64,000 bases of DNA from Adhaeribacter soli (lineage in GTDB: Bacteria; Bacteroidota; Bacteroidia; Cytophagales; Hymenobacteraceae), in assembly GCF_008727925.1 (NCBI RefSeq), contig NZ_VTWT01000008.1:1-64000 (forward strand), given 5' to 3'. The position numbers were made by a program, and so were the translations under genes. The notes under the pieces are model-generated. The model saw nothing but the letters and a program-made list of their open reading frames with translations. It searched no databases and was not told the DNA's origin. Each line of letters starts with the position of its first letter. Position 1 is the stretch's first letter. Positions 36,145 to 47,700 of this stretch are shown here, piece after piece.

Positions 36145-36302
36145 TACCGAGAACGTGCCCCTAGAAACCACCAAAACCGCCGCACCGGTACTATCTTAAC
36201 ACTTAGGCCAAAGGAGCTTTTCCAGATCATGGAGAAGGATCAAGGTTTAAAACAGTACCATTATCAAATAAAAAAGCCAGGCTTTGCAGCCTGGCTTTTT
36301 TG
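36145..36302 (+). pseudogene. Decayed duplicate of the 3' end of the upstream OmpA gene and its terminator
   Basis: The stretch aligns with 34606-34783: GAACGTGCCCCTAGAAACCA against GAAAACGTACCGCTGGAAGC, then AAAACCGCC, GCACCG, TATCTTAAC, GAGCTTTTCCAGATC and TGGAGAAGGAT, ending in an identical hairpin AAAAAGCCAGGCTTTGCAGC... A gap of about 22 bases removes the AsxRKNRRT-equivalent codons. No start or usable frame remains. The rest of the 36106-36915 gap shows only AT-rich sequence and a leader shared with the second paralogue (see 36650). Confidence 0.8.
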
Positions 36303-36649
36303 TTCTCAAAAACATGTTCCCAGATTTTGGTGACCTTGTTGGATTTCCTGAAAATGGTCAGGCAACGCTGTTTGGTTTTTATTGGCTAAGGGGAAGCAGG
36401 CAAGCTCGATTAAACGAAAACTAAAAAACATGGAAGTGAACTAAGGGTAAACCTCAGAAACCCTGTCCTGGAACTAATAAGGTTTGAAAATTTTAAGACC
36501 GGACGTAATAAAGCATCCGCATTCTAACTCACCGTAAAATGCAATTCAGAATCAGACTATTCACCACCTTCAATTAAAAAATCAAAGGACAGAAAAGCTT
36601 TTTTTTACAGAAAATTTACAAATAATTCCTTGAAGATAAATACATTACA

Positions 36650-36715
36650 AATTTTTATCTTATTTTTAAGCGAAAAAAAAATGTTACAAGCATAACCCTT
36701 CCTATCATGACCTAA
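36650..36715 (+). promoter_or_regulatory. Conserved leader shared by paralogues 1 and 2
   Basis: 36650-36715 and 40789-40856 share an A/T-rich stretch followed by TGTTACAAGC...TCATGACCTAAC, some 200 bases before each start codon. It probably holds the promoter and 5' leader. The third paralogue does not have it. Confidence is limited because no clear TAnnTTTG box is seen. Confidence 0.4.
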
Positions 36716-36915
36716 CTAACAACATTCACATTTGCTCTTTTAAAAGCACTTGCCCACCCTGTTCTTCCCGGGGTTCAGTCTGAATAATTAAACCAGGTTT
36801 ATATTCTTAATACCTCCATAAGCAGGTAGCCCTCACTGAACTCCAGGTAAGATCCGACCTTCGATTAATAGCATTGTTTTTTTTGCAAATCAGTCAACCA
36901 CCTAAACAATTTTTA

Positions 36916-39900
36916 ATGAAAACACTATTATCTTATTTCTTACTATTTTTTCTTCTAGCCAGTTCTGCCGTTGCGCAAACCCCAACAACTATTGGCACCG
37001 GAACTACTACCAATGCCTTCAATTCCCTGATTGCTACCAGTACCAGCACAAACAAGTACTCGAAGGCCATTGCCGTTTATTCTGCTGCCGAAATTACAGC
37101 TGCCGGCGGTTCAGCCGGGTTGATCACCAAATTAGCCTGGAACAAGTCATCCGGTGGAGAGTACACCACTGCAGATGCTACTATGAATGTCTTTATTAAA
37201 GCCGTTCCTTTCACCACACATGCTTCCTCCCCAATTACATGGGCTACAGAAGTAACCGGCGCTACGCAGGTATATTCTTCTACTACCCATAGTTTTTCGA
37301 CGGGTGCCGGCTGGAAAGAATTAACCCTTTCCACTCCATTTTTCTGGAACGGAACCGATAATCTGGAAATTTTTGTGGATTGGTACCGGCCTGGCACCCC
37401 AACCGCCAGCATGAACTGGGAATACACCTCCGTTACCGATGCAAATGCTATAACTTACAATGGAACCGGGGTAACTACTGTTGGCAGAAATGCCTTACGG
37501 CCAAATATTCAGCTCACCATCCTGTCCTCCCCCTGTACCGCCCCTCCTACCGCAGGTACTACCATAAGCTCGGCCAATACAGTTTGCGCAAATGTTAATT
37601 TCAATTTAAGCCTTTCGGGAGCTACCATTGGCACTGGTTTAACTTATCAGTGGCAAACTTCAGCAAACGGCACTACCGGCTGGACAAACATAACCGGAGC
37701 CACCAACAGTACCCTTACCACGTCGCAAACGGCTACTTCTTATTACAGAGCACAGGTAACCTGCAGCGCACAAACAGCAGCTTCTACCCCTGTGCAGGTA
37801 ACTACCAGTGGAACTCCTGTTTCAGGCACTTTTACAATTAATCAGAATGCCCCTGCCTCAGCCACCAACTTTATTTCATTTGCCGCTGCACTTGCATCTT
37901 TAGATTGCATCGGTGTTAACGGCCCGGTTGTATTTAACGTAGTAGCAGGCACCGGCCCGTATAATGAGCAGGTAACTATTCCCGCTACTCCAGGTACTTC
38001 TGCCACCAATACCATTACTTTTAACGGCAACGGGAATACTATTTCCTTTGCATCTACCACTGCCGACCGTGCGGTGGTACGCCTGGACGGTGCAGACCAT
38101 ATTACTTTCACCAATTTCGTGATCGATGCGTCAAACATTACTTATGGCTGGGGTATTCACCTGCTTAACGGGGCCGACAACAACACCATCAGCAACAACA
38201 CCATTAACATTGCATCAACCTCTACTACCGAATCGAACTCGGTAGGTATTGTGCTTGCAAACTCCACTACTTCAGTAACTACAGCCGGCAATACTGGTAA
38301 TAATAATACTATTTCCGGCAACACCATTAATGGCGGTTACAAGGCCATTCACCTGAATGGCGTTATTACTGGTACCGGTAATAACCAGATCACTAACAAC
38401 ACCCTGAAGGATTTTTATGCTTATGGCATTGAGGTTTCTGCTGCTAATGCTACCTTGGTTCAGGGCAACGACATCAGCCGTGCTTTACGCGCTACTACCG
38501 GCACCTTTTATGGCATTTACCTGAGCAGTGGTTCTATTGCCACCCAGGTATCGAGAAACCGTATTCACAACACCAACGATACCGACCCTACCGGAACAGT
38601 TTACGGTTTGTATGCAACCGCCACCGATGCTCCGGCAGGCTCTGAGAACGTATTCAGCAATAACCTGCTTTATAACCTGAATACTACCGGCATTATTTAT
38701 GGTATTTACAACTCTAACAGCGATGGCGCTTTTTACTTCCACAATACCGTTAGCATAGACAATCCTGCCAATACCGGTACCAACCGCGGCTTCTGGCAAA
38801 CGGGTGCTGCCACCAACATCAAGTTCCAGAATAATATTATAAGCATCAACTCTGGCACTACCGGTGCTAAGCATGCTATCTATTTTACTACTTCTTCTTC
38901 TACCATCACCTCCAACAACAACGTGCTTCACCTGACCGGCGGAGCAAGCACCAGTGGTATTGGCTATTTATCTTCCAACCAGGTTACGCTTGCTGACTGG
39001 CAGGCCGTAAACTCCGGTGCTTACGACCAAAACTCCGTTGCGGCAGATCCACAGTTTGCAAACCCTGCAACAGGTGATTTTACGCCTACCAACGTTGCGG
39101 TGAACAACATAGGCACTGCAGTAGTACCGGCAATTACCACCGACTTCAACGGCCTTATCCGTAACCCGAACGCTCCGGATCCGGGTGCTTATGAGTTCAT
39201 GAACAACACCACCGATGTAGGGATCACAGCTATTACTTCGCCTAACTCCGTGTGTGGCCTTACCGCTACTGAAACCGTTACGGTAGAGCTTACCAACTTC
39301 GGCACCAACCCGCAAAGTAACATTCCGGTTAGCTACTCCATTAACGGCGGCAGCCCGGTTACAGCTACCTTTGCCGGTCCGCTGGCTCCCGGCGCCAATG
39401 TTACTTATAACTTTGCCGTGCCGGCCAACCTGAGCGCCGCCGGAGGCTACACGTTTAAGGCTTACACGGCTTTAACCGGAGACATGGTACTGAGCAACGA
39501 CACCACCACCAAAGCCGTTTCCAACTCCCTGTTCCCAACCCTGCCTATCAGCCTGGATTTTGAAACAAACAATACCGGCCTGACAGCACTGAAGCAAGTG
39601 GTGAATTCCAACTCTACCCTGGCCGAAGATGCAGGTGCGAGCTCCGGTGCTCCTTCTTCTACCAAGGGGCTGGTGATGTCTGGAATAAGCAGCTCCGGCT
39701 GGACTATGCCGGTGCCTACGGTTAATCCATGGACCATGAACCCGAACCACCTTGCCGGCGTTTACCTCTGCTTTAATCCGGTAAGCGGTGCCGACTCCCT
39801 GATCCTGCGTTTCGACCTCAAGCAGCTTTACAAAGATGCTAACCGCAACACCAACTTCCGCGTGACCGTGAACGGAACCCAGGTAGGCCCGACCTATAAC

Positions 39901-40344
39901 CCGCCTTTCGATCCGAGCAACCCGACTACCCCGATCGTGTGGAACAACATCCGTGTAGACCTGTCTTCGTATATCGGACAGCCAAGCATTGAAGTAGGCC
40001 TGGAATCGAGCGTGAAGGAAGCGTATGCCAACGGAAACGGCCCGGCCAACCTGATCGACAACATCAGTATTATCAGCTATATGCCAACCGGCTTAAAGGC
40101 AAACCTGCTGCAAAGCCAGGTGAACGTATATCCTAACCCAAGCCAGGGCACCTTTAAAGTAGACCTGCCACAAGGCAAAACCTACGAGCTGACCGTTACC
40201 GACCTGACCGGAAAAGTGATCATGACCCAGAATGCTTCCGGTGGCATAAACCACCTCCAGCTTAACAAAGCAGCCAAAGGCATTTACCTGCTGAAGGTGA
40301 AAGGCGAAAATGGAACTGCTACCCGTAAGCTTATTGTTGAATAA
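36916..40344 (+). CDS. T9SS-exported modular beta-helix surface protein, paralogue 1
   Basis: 1142 residues from the ATG at 36916, where a signal peptide begins (MKTLLSYFLLFFLLASSAVAQ); the frame itself opens earlier with no start. Modules in order: an N-terminal beta domain (about 22-205, KYSKAIAVYSAAEIT), an Ig-like domain (about 210-300, GLTYQWQTSANGTTGWTN), a right-handed parallel beta-helix (about 310-760, with Asn-rich NTISNNTINIAS, NNQITNNTLKDFY, RNRIHNTND steps), a CARDB-like domain (VGITAITSPNSVCGLTATE), a jelly-roll-like domain, and a type A T9SS sorting domain (VNVYPNPSQGTF, TDLTGKVIMTQ, KGIYLLKV, KLIVE). The helix core of such proteins often binds or cleaves polysaccharide, but no catalytic set is visible. 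It shares modules with both following genes. Confidence 0.92.
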   Translation: MKTLLSYFLLFFLLASSAVAQTPTTIGTGTTTNAFNSLIATSTSTNKYSKAIAVYSAAEITAAGGSAGLITKLAWNKSSGGEYTTADATMNVFIKAVPFTTHASSPITWATEVTGATQVYSSTTHSFSTGAGWKELTLSTPFFWNGTDNLEIFVDWYRPGTPTASMNWEYTSVTDANAITYNGTGVTTVGRNALRPNIQLTILSSPCTAPPTAGTTISSANTVCANVNFNLSLSGATIGTGLTYQWQTSANGTTGWTNITGATNSTLTTSQTATSYYRAQVTCSAQTAASTPVQVTTSGTPVSGTFTINQNAPASATNFISFAAALASLDCIGVNGPVVFNVVAGTGPYNEQVTIPATPGTSATNTITFNGNGNTISFASTTADRAVVRLDGADHITFTNFVIDASNITYGWGIHLLNGADNNTISNNTINIASTSTTESNSVGIVLANSTTSVTTAGNTGNNNTISGNTINGGYKAIHLNGVITGTGNNQITNNTLKDFYAYGIEVSAANATLVQGNDISRALRATTGTFYGIYLSSGSIATQVSRNRIHNTNDTDPTGTVYGLYATATDAPAGSENVFSNNLLYNLNTTGIIYGIYNSNSDGAFYFHNTVSIDNPANTGTNRGFWQTGAATNIKFQNNIISINSGTTGAKHAIYFTTSSSTITSNNNVLHLTGGASTSGIGYLSSNQVTLADWQAVNSGAYDQNSVAADPQFANPATGDFTPTNVAVNNIGTAVVPAITTDFNGLIRNPNAPDPGAYEFMNNTTDVGITAITSPNSVCGLTATETVTVELTNFGTNPQSNIPVSYSINGGSPVTATFAGPLAPGANVTYNFAVPANLSAAGGYTFKAYTALTGDMVLSNDTTTKAVSNSLFPTLPISLDFETNNTGLTALKQVVNSNSTLAEDAGASSGAPSSTKGLVMSGISSSGWTMPVPTVNPWTMNPNHLAGVYLCFNPVSGADSLILRFDLKQLYKDANRNTNFRVTVNGTQVGPTYNPPFDPSNPTTPIVWNNIRVDLSSYIGQPSIEVGLESSVKEAYANGNGPANLIDNISIISYMPTGLKANLLQSQVNVYPNPSQGTFKVDLPQGKTYELTVTDLTGKVIMTQNASGGINHLQLNKAAKGIYLLKVKGENGTATRKLIVE

Positions 40345-40365
40345 TAAACGATAGCGTTTTAGCAC

Positions 40366-40402
40366 AAAAAAGTCCTGCTTCTTTCCGGAGGCAGGACTTT
40401 TT
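40366..40402 (+). terminator. Terminator of paralogue 1
   Basis: AAAAAGTCCTGC / GCAGGACTTTTT stem. Nearly identical terminators follow paralogues 2 and 3. The remaining 40403-41059 stretch holds the shared leader at 40789 and nothing else recognisable. Confidence 0.88.
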
Positions 40403-41059
40403 GTTGCATCGGACCTGAAGTAAATCCATAAATCGTGAATGGATACTAACCGGGATTACAAACTCAGGAATTCAGGGTACTTCAGATGCTTTTACAACAA
40501 TCGAGCTTATAATGATTTTGTATAACATGTATTTGAGCAATAATTAGAGGTAACACTTTTGGGATCTTATTTTAATAACCAACGTCCGGTTACCGCCTGG
40601 CAATAAATTTACTTATGTACAACGCTTATCTGAAAGGTTGCTTTTAAAAAGCAGGAACCTTATTAGATTAAAGTTCAATGGTAGCCTTTGTAGGTTAAAC
40701 GTCAGATTTGATAACGCCATTTGGAGTAAAAAGGGACATTTTAACAAAAAAATTCGAAATAATTTGTTACTAATAAATAATTTAATAAATTTTTCTATTA
40801 TTTTTAGACAACAAATTACTGTTACAAGCTAAACTTACTTTTTCATGACCTAACGAATAGCTTACAAAACCCTTTCGCATGCCACTTGCGCCTCTGCCTT
40901 TACGAAGGTTGAATCAAACAAATATGAATGTTCAATACCTTCTTCGCTGCCAAATCCAGAATACCTAAACCTCGCCTTAAACTGAACTTCCCGGTGGGAC
41001 TTAATCCTCTACCAACAGTATTCATGTTGCAGATTAGCAAAACACTTAAACAACAATAA

Positions 41060-44000
41060 ATGAAAACACTATTATCTTATTTCCTTCTGCTTTTGCTATT
41101 GGCAGGTACAAGCTATGCTCAAACAGTAGCAACAATTACCGGCACAGCCTCCAGCCTTCCAACGTATCATGCTGGCCCTATTTACCGTTCATCTGCTTCA
41201 AGTGCCTATGATGCCAGCCGGTATTCTTACCTTTTTACGCCTGCCGAATTAGCCGCTGCCGGCATTCCTAACGGAGCCATTATTACCAAAGTGGCCTGGA
41301 ATAAATCCAACAATACCGCAACTTCCACTGGTGCGACCGGCATATTTGGTATTTATATGAAAAATTCCGCTGCAACTGATTTTTCAGCGGCTTCAGTTCC
41401 ATGGGCAACCCAGGTTGCTGGCGCAACCCAGGTTTACAACAACACCAGTCAGGCAATACCTGCTACGATCGGCTGGCTTGATTTTCCGCTAAATACGAAC
41501 TTTCAATATACAGGCGGTTCACTAGAGATTTCTACCGATTGGGATATCAATCAGGCTACGGGCAATCCTACAACTGCAGCCATTAATTGGGAGGTTTCTA
41601 CTGCTACTGATCGTATCTACGGTATTAGCAACACAACCACCCCAACCGCTAATCTATCCAGCACCAGCAATAGCATAGGTAATTTAGATAATCTCCGTCC
41701 CAATATCCAGATTACATTTTTAGCAAATCCATGTACTGCCCCGCCTACCGGTGGTACCACCATAAGCTCTGCTGGCTCAACCTGCCCGAATGCTAATTTC
41801 ACATTGAGCCTTAATGGTACTTCAGTCGGAATTGGCCTTACCTACCAGTGGCAATCTTCGGCAAACGGCACTACCGGCTGGACCAATATTGCCGGCGCAA
41901 CCAGCAGCTCCCTTACCACCTCTCAAACTGCTAGCACGTATTACCGGGCACAGGTAACCTGTAGCGGGCAAACAGCGGCTTCTACTCCTGTACAGGTAAC
42001 TACAAGTGCCACTCCTATTTCCGGCACCTTCACGATCGATAAGAATGCACCTGCTTCTGCCACCAATTTTACTTCCTTTGCTACTGCCCTTGCATCTTTA
42101 GATTGCGCCGGCGCAGGCGGCCCGATCGTGTTCAACGTAGTAGCTGGTTCTGGCCCATACACCGAGAACGTAGTGATCCCGAACATTTCCGGAACTTCTG
42201 CTACCAATACCATTACTTTCAATGGTAACGGCAACACCCTGCGGGCAACTTCCTCTTCAGCCGATGCTACCCTCAAGCTCGATGGCTCTAGGTTTATCCG
42301 CATTGATAACTTGGTAATGGAAGCCGACCCGGCCGCCACCACCAATGCCGTAGTGCGTCTTGTTAACAACGCCAACGATAACATTATTTCAAACGCTACC
42401 CTAAAGCACAACATTACCAGCTCTTCCACTTCCTATAACTTATACGTTTACTCCGGAAGCAGCAACAACACGTTCCAGAACAACACCATTACCGGCGGAT
42501 ACTATGGTATCTACAACTATGGCGCTTCGGCAACCCCGGTAAACAACAACCACTTCATTGGCAACACGGTTAAAGACCAATATACTTACGGCATCTATAA
42601 CTACTATGCCAATAACACCCGGATCGAAGGCAACAATATAAGCCGCCCTAGCCGTACCGGCGTAGGAAGCTTCTATGGCATTACCCTGAGCACCAGCACT
42701 ACAGGTTCCCTGGTAACCAAAAACCGGATACATAACTCCCATGGCGCTGCCACTTCCCTTACCGGCCTGGTTTATGCCCTTTACACAACAGGAGCAGATG
42801 CCACCGTAGGAAATGAAAACGTATTCACCAACAACCTGGTTTACAACATCAATAATACAGGTACCATTTACGGCATCTACTCTACCACTTCCGACGGCGC
42901 CCACTTTTTCCACAACACTATCAGCCTCGACAATACAGCCAATACTGGTACGGTTCGTGGTTTCTACCAGCTTACAACTGCTACCAACGTGAAGTTTCAG
43001 AACAACATTGTGAATATAATAGGCGGCACCAGCGGAGCGAAGCACGCACTCTACTTCGGAACTACTGCCTCCACTATTACTTCTAACAACAACGTGCTTT
43101 ACCAAACCGGCGGGGCAAGTACCAGTGGCATTGGCTACTTAACCAGCAACCGGGCTACCCTTACTGACTGGCAGGCAGCCGGCGCCTACGACCAGAACTC
43201 GGTTTCTGTAGATCCGCAGTTTGCCGCCCCTGCTACCGGCGACTTTACTCCTACAAATGCCGCCGCTAATAACAAAGGCGGAGCACTGGTTCCGGCGGTA
43301 ACCACCGACATTAACGGCCTGATCCGTAACCCGAACACTCCGGATCCGGGTGCTTATGAGTTCATGAACAACGCCACCGATGTAGGGATCACAGCCATCA
43401 CTTCTCCTAATTCCGTGTGCGGCCTTACTGCTACCGAAACCGTAACAGTAGTGCTTACCAACTTCGGAACCAACCCGCAGAGCAACATTCCGGTTAGCTA
43501 TTCCATTAACGGCGGTAACCCGGTTACAGCTACTTATGCCGGTCCGCTGGCTCCCGGCGCCAATGTTACTTATAACTTTACCGTGCCGGCTAACCTAAGT
43601 ACCGCCGGAGGTTATACCTTTAAGGCTTACACGGCTTTAACCGGCGACATGGTACTGAGCAACGACACCACCACCAAGGCCGTTTCCAATTCCCTGTTCG
43701 CAACCCTGCCCATCAGCCTGGATTTTGAAACCAACAACACCGGCCTGACAGCACTGAAGCAAGTGGTGAATTCCAACTCTACCCTGGCCGAAGATGCAGG
43801 CGCCAGCTCCGGTACTCCTTCTTCAACCAAAGGGCTGGTGATGGCCGGCGTTAGCAGCTCCGCCTGGACCATGCCGCTGCCAACAGTAAACCCCTGGACC
43901 ATGAACCCGAACCACCTTGCCGGCGTTTACCTGTGCTTTAACCCGGTAAGCGGCGCAGATTCCCTGATCCTGCGTTTCGACCTGAAGCAGCTTTACAAAG

Positions 44001-44509
44001 ATGCTAACCGCAACACCAACTTCCGCGTGACCGTGAACGGAATCCAGGTAGGCCCAACCTATAACCCGCCTTTCGATCCGAGCAACCCGGCTACCCCGAT
44101 CGTGTGGAAAAACATCCGCGTAGACCTTTCTTCCTACATCGGACGGCCAAGCATTGAAGTAGGTCTGGAATCGAGCGTGAAGGAAGCGTATGCAGGCGGT
44201 AACGGTACAGCCAACCTGATCGACAACGTAAGCATTATCAGTTATATGCCAACTGGCCTAAAAGCAAACCTGCTGCAAAGCCAGCTGAGCGTATATCCTA
44301 ACCCAAGCAACGGTACCTTCAAAGTAGACCTGCCACAAGGCAAAACCTACGAGCTGACGGTTACCGACCTGACCGGAAAAGTGATCATGACCCAGAGTAC
44401 TTCCGGAGGATTGAACCAATTGCAGCTGAACAAAGCAGCCAAAGGCATTTACCTGTTGAAGGTGAAAGGTGAAAACGGCACCGCTACCCGTAAGCTCATT
44501 ATCGAATAA
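41060..44509 (+). CDS. T9SS-exported modular beta-helix surface protein, paralogue 2
   Basis: A 1149-residue protein. The signal peptide is MKTLLSYFLLLLLLAGTSYA, almost the same as in paralogue 1. Order: an N-terminal beta domain similar in layout to paralogue 1 (SRYSYLFTPAELAAAG, ITKVAWNKSN), an Ig-like domain very close to paralogue 1 (GLTYQWQSSANGTTGWTN), a beta-helix of its own type (RFIRIDNLVMEADPAA, NNTITGGYYGIYN, NTRIEGNNISRPSRTG), then the CARDB-like, jelly-roll-like and T9SS sorting domains. The last ~390 residues are almost identical to paralogue 3, more so than to paralogue 1, which suggests recent conversion between neighbours 2 and 3. It ends KLIIE and has a shared-type terminator. 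Confidence 0.92.
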   Translation: MKTLLSYFLLLLLLAGTSYAQTVATITGTASSLPTYHAGPIYRSSASSAYDASRYSYLFTPAELAAAGIPNGAIITKVAWNKSNNTATSTGATGIFGIYMKNSAATDFSAASVPWATQVAGATQVYNNTSQAIPATIGWLDFPLNTNFQYTGGSLEISTDWDINQATGNPTTAAINWEVSTATDRIYGISNTTTPTANLSSTSNSIGNLDNLRPNIQITFLANPCTAPPTGGTTISSAGSTCPNANFTLSLNGTSVGIGLTYQWQSSANGTTGWTNIAGATSSSLTTSQTASTYYRAQVTCSGQTAASTPVQVTTSATPISGTFTIDKNAPASATNFTSFATALASLDCAGAGGPIVFNVVAGSGPYTENVVIPNISGTSATNTITFNGNGNTLRATSSSADATLKLDGSRFIRIDNLVMEADPAATTNAVVRLVNNANDNIISNATLKHNITSSSTSYNLYVYSGSSNNTFQNNTITGGYYGIYNYGASATPVNNNHFIGNTVKDQYTYGIYNYYANNTRIEGNNISRPSRTGVGSFYGITLSTSTTGSLVTKNRIHNSHGAATSLTGLVYALYTTGADATVGNENVFTNNLVYNINNTGTIYGIYSTTSDGAHFFHNTISLDNTANTGTVRGFYQLTTATNVKFQNNIVNIIGGTSGAKHALYFGTTASTITSNNNVLYQTGGASTSGIGYLTSNRATLTDWQAAGAYDQNSVSVDPQFAAPATGDFTPTNAAANNKGGALVPAVTTDINGLIRNPNTPDPGAYEFMNNATDVGITAITSPNSVCGLTATETVTVVLTNFGTNPQSNIPVSYSINGGNPVTATYAGPLAPGANVTYNFTVPANLSTAGGYTFKAYTALTGDMVLSNDTTTKAVSNSLFATLPISLDFETNNTGLTALKQVVNSNSTLAEDAGASSGTPSSTKGLVMAGVSSSAWTMPLPTVNPWTMNPNHLAGVYLCFNPVSGADSLILRFDLKQLYKDANRNTNFRVTVNGIQVGPTYNPPFDPSNPATPIVWKNIRVDLSSYIGRPSIEVGLESSVKEAYAGGNGTANLIDNVSIISYMPTGLKANLLQSQLSVYPNPSNGTFKVDLPQGKTYELTVTDLTGKVIMTQSTSGGLNQLQLNKAAKGIYLLKVKGENGTATRKLIIE

Positions 44510-44528
44510 AAACGATAGCGCTTTAGCA

Positions 44529-44566
44529 CAAAAAAGTCCTGCCTCTTTCCCGAGGCAGGACTTTTT
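44529..44566 (+). terminator. Terminator of paralogue 2
   Basis: AAAAAGTCCTGCCTC / GAGGCAGGACTTTTT stem directly after the stop codon. The remainder to 44781 is AT-rich and contains no leader like that of the two genes before it. Confidence 0.88.
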
Positions 44567-44781
44567 GTTTACTGCCAAAATAATTTTCAGGAACAAGCCA
44601 GGCAACGCTCAGCGGCTAAAAGCTGTCTTATGAATAGTTAGAAATGCATCAGCCATTTATATGCATTCCGCTTCCCGGAATTTGCTAATGCATTCATTCT
44701 TAATCCATTTCATGAAAATAATTTTCATTTTTTCGTCATAAAACAATATTTTAGCAAATCATTAAATATAACCTATTTACT

Positions 44782-47700
44782 ATGAAAAAACTTTTATCAC
44801 GGACGCTCATCCTGTTACTAGCAATGAGTTACTATTTTAGTAGTACAGCTCTGGCGCAAAGTGTACCGGAATTAATTTATTATAAATTTGATTCGCCAGG
44901 TACTACCGTACAAAACCTGGCCTCCGCTCCGGCAGGCACAAATCCCGCTCCGATTTCCGGAGCAACTATTGGTGGAGCCGGACAATTCGGAAGCGCATTT
45001 ACAGGCAATGGCAATACAACTGCCACCAACTCCGTGAACACAGGCTGGGCTCCCAACTTAGGCTCCGGCTCCTGGACTATTTCCTTGTGGTTAAATAACA
45101 TACCTTCTTCCACAACCCTTCAATACTTTTTCGGCGACGTAAATACAAACAGCTTACGGGCTTTTACCGGCGGCGTAGCAGATCCGGGTGGTATAAGACT
45201 GGTAGGCGGAGGAATTACGGCCATTGATATGCCTAATGTAGTGAGCAATGGCCCGGTGGTTATTCACTATGTGCATGATGCTACTGCAGGGAACATTAAG
45301 GCTTATGTGAACGGGGTATTAACGGTAACCTCTCCCCAGACGGCTGTAAACCTTACCGGAACCGGCCCTTTTCTGGTTGGAGGCTACTCCACGCTTAACG
45401 GCTTACCTTCCGGTGGCCTGATGGATGAATTCCGGTTCTATAACCGGGCCCTTTCTGCTGCCGAGGTAGCCGGTACCTGGAATCAGTCGTTGCCTATTGC
45501 CATAACCCCTAACGATGCCGGCGTAACCGCGATTACAGCCCCGGGAAGCCCCGTTGCTCCCGGAAACCAAAATGTGCAGGTAACCATTAAAAATTACGGT
45601 ACTGCTCCCTTAACCAGCGCCCAGATTGGCTGGAAGGTAGGCAATACGCCTGGTACCACGTTTAGCTGGACAGGCAACCTTGCCCCCAATGCCGTTAGCG
45701 CTCCGGTTACTATAGGATCCTTCAATTTCCCGAATGGAAACCATACCATTAAAACCTGGACTACCAGCCCCAACGGAGCTACGGACGGAAATAACTATAA
45801 CGATTCCACCTCTACCACAATAACTGCCTGCAATACAATCAGCGGCACTTTCACCATCGATAAAAATTCTCCGGCATCGGCCACAAACTATATTTCCTTT
45901 GCTGCAGCTTTGCAAGGTATGAATAGTTGCGGCATCAGCGGACCGGTAACTTTTAATGTTGTGGCAGGCACCGGCCCGTATAATGAGCAGGTTACCCTTA
46001 CGAATATTGCCGGAGCTTCTGCCACCAACACCATTACTTTTAACGGCAACGGCAATACCATTTCCTTTGCTTCCACTACTGCCGATCGGGCCGTGGTTCG
46101 TCTGGACGGTACGGATCATGTAACCTTCAGCAACTTCATAATAAACGCTTCCGATCTAACATTTGGCTGGGGCATCCATCTACTAAACGGCGCCGATAAC
46201 AACACCATTAGCAACAACACCATTAACATTGCTTCTACCTCCACTACCGAATCTAACTCGGTAGGTATTGTGCTTGCGAACTCCACTACTTCGGTAACTA
46301 CCGCCGGAAACACCGGAAACAACAACATAATTTCCGGCAATACCATAAATGGCGCTTACAAAGGCATTCACCTGAACGGCGTAGTGACCGGGCAGGGCAA
46401 TAACCAAATCCTCAACAACACGGTGCTCGATTTTTATGCTGATGGCATTAAAGTGAATGCGGCCAAAAACACGCTGGTTGAAGGAAATAATATTCACCGC
46501 CCAACCCGTACCACCACTACCACCTTTACCGGAATTGAAGTAAGTGGCAGCTCTGAAGGGACTTTGATCCGGAAGAACCGCATTCATAACTCCCACGATG
46601 CTACCACTTCCAAAACCGGAACTGTTTACGGTATTTATTTCACCGGAGCAGATGCCCCAGTCGGTGCAGAGAACGTGGCCAGTAACAACCTGATCTACAA
46701 CATCAACAACACCAGCACCATTTATGGTATCTACAACAGCAGCTCCGACGGCGCTCACTATTTTCACAACACCATCAGCCTCGACAACACGGCCAATACC
46801 GGCACCAACCGTGGCTTTTACCAGACCACCACTGCCGCTAACGTGAAGTTCATCAACAACATCGTCAGCATTGTGGCCGGCACTTCCGGAGCCAAGCATA
46901 CACTTTACTTCGGAAGTACTACCTCCACTATTACTTCTAACAACAACGTACTTCACCTGACCGGCGGCTCCAGTTCCAGTGGTATTGGCTTTTACTCTTC
47001 CAACCAGCCTACGCTTACCGCCTGGCAGGCAGTAAACTCCGCTGCTTACGACCAGAACTCCGTTGCTGTAGATCCGCAGTTTACGAACGCTGCAGCTGCA
47101 GATTTCACCCCTACCAATTTAGCGGTAAACAACATCGGCCAGGGCGGCACCGGCATTACGAATGACTTTGCCGGCATTTCCCGCAATCCGAATGCTCCGG
47201 ATCCGGGCGCGTACGAATTCATGAACAACACTACCGATGTAGGGATCACAGCCATCACTTCTCCTAATTCTGTGTGCGGCCTTACCGCTACCGAAACTGT
47301 AACAGTAGTGCTTACCAACTTCGGTACCAACCCGCAGAGCAACATTCCGGTTAGCTACTCCATTAACGGCGGTAACCCGGTTACAGCTACCTATGCCGGC
47401 CCGCTGGCTCCCGGCGCCAATGTTACTTATAACTTTACCGTGCCGGCTAACCTAAGTACCGCCGGAGGTTATACCTTTAAGGCTTACACGGCTTTAACCG
47501 GCGACATGGTACTGAGCAACGACACCACCACCAAGGCCGTTTCCAATTCCCTGTTCGCAACCCTGCCCATCAGCCTGGATTTTGAAACCAACAACACCGG
47601 CCTGACAGCACTGAAGCAAGTGGTGAATTCCAACTCTACCCTGGCCGAAGATGCAGGCGCCAGCTCCGGTACTCCTTCTTCAACCAAAGGGCTGGTGATG

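Noticed and set aside
45610-46956. Long minus-strand ORFs (169 and 257 codons), as well as 42440-43105 (221 codons)
   Set aside because: They oppose the T9SS paralogues and reflect their repetitive low-complexity codons; no signal or motif is seen.
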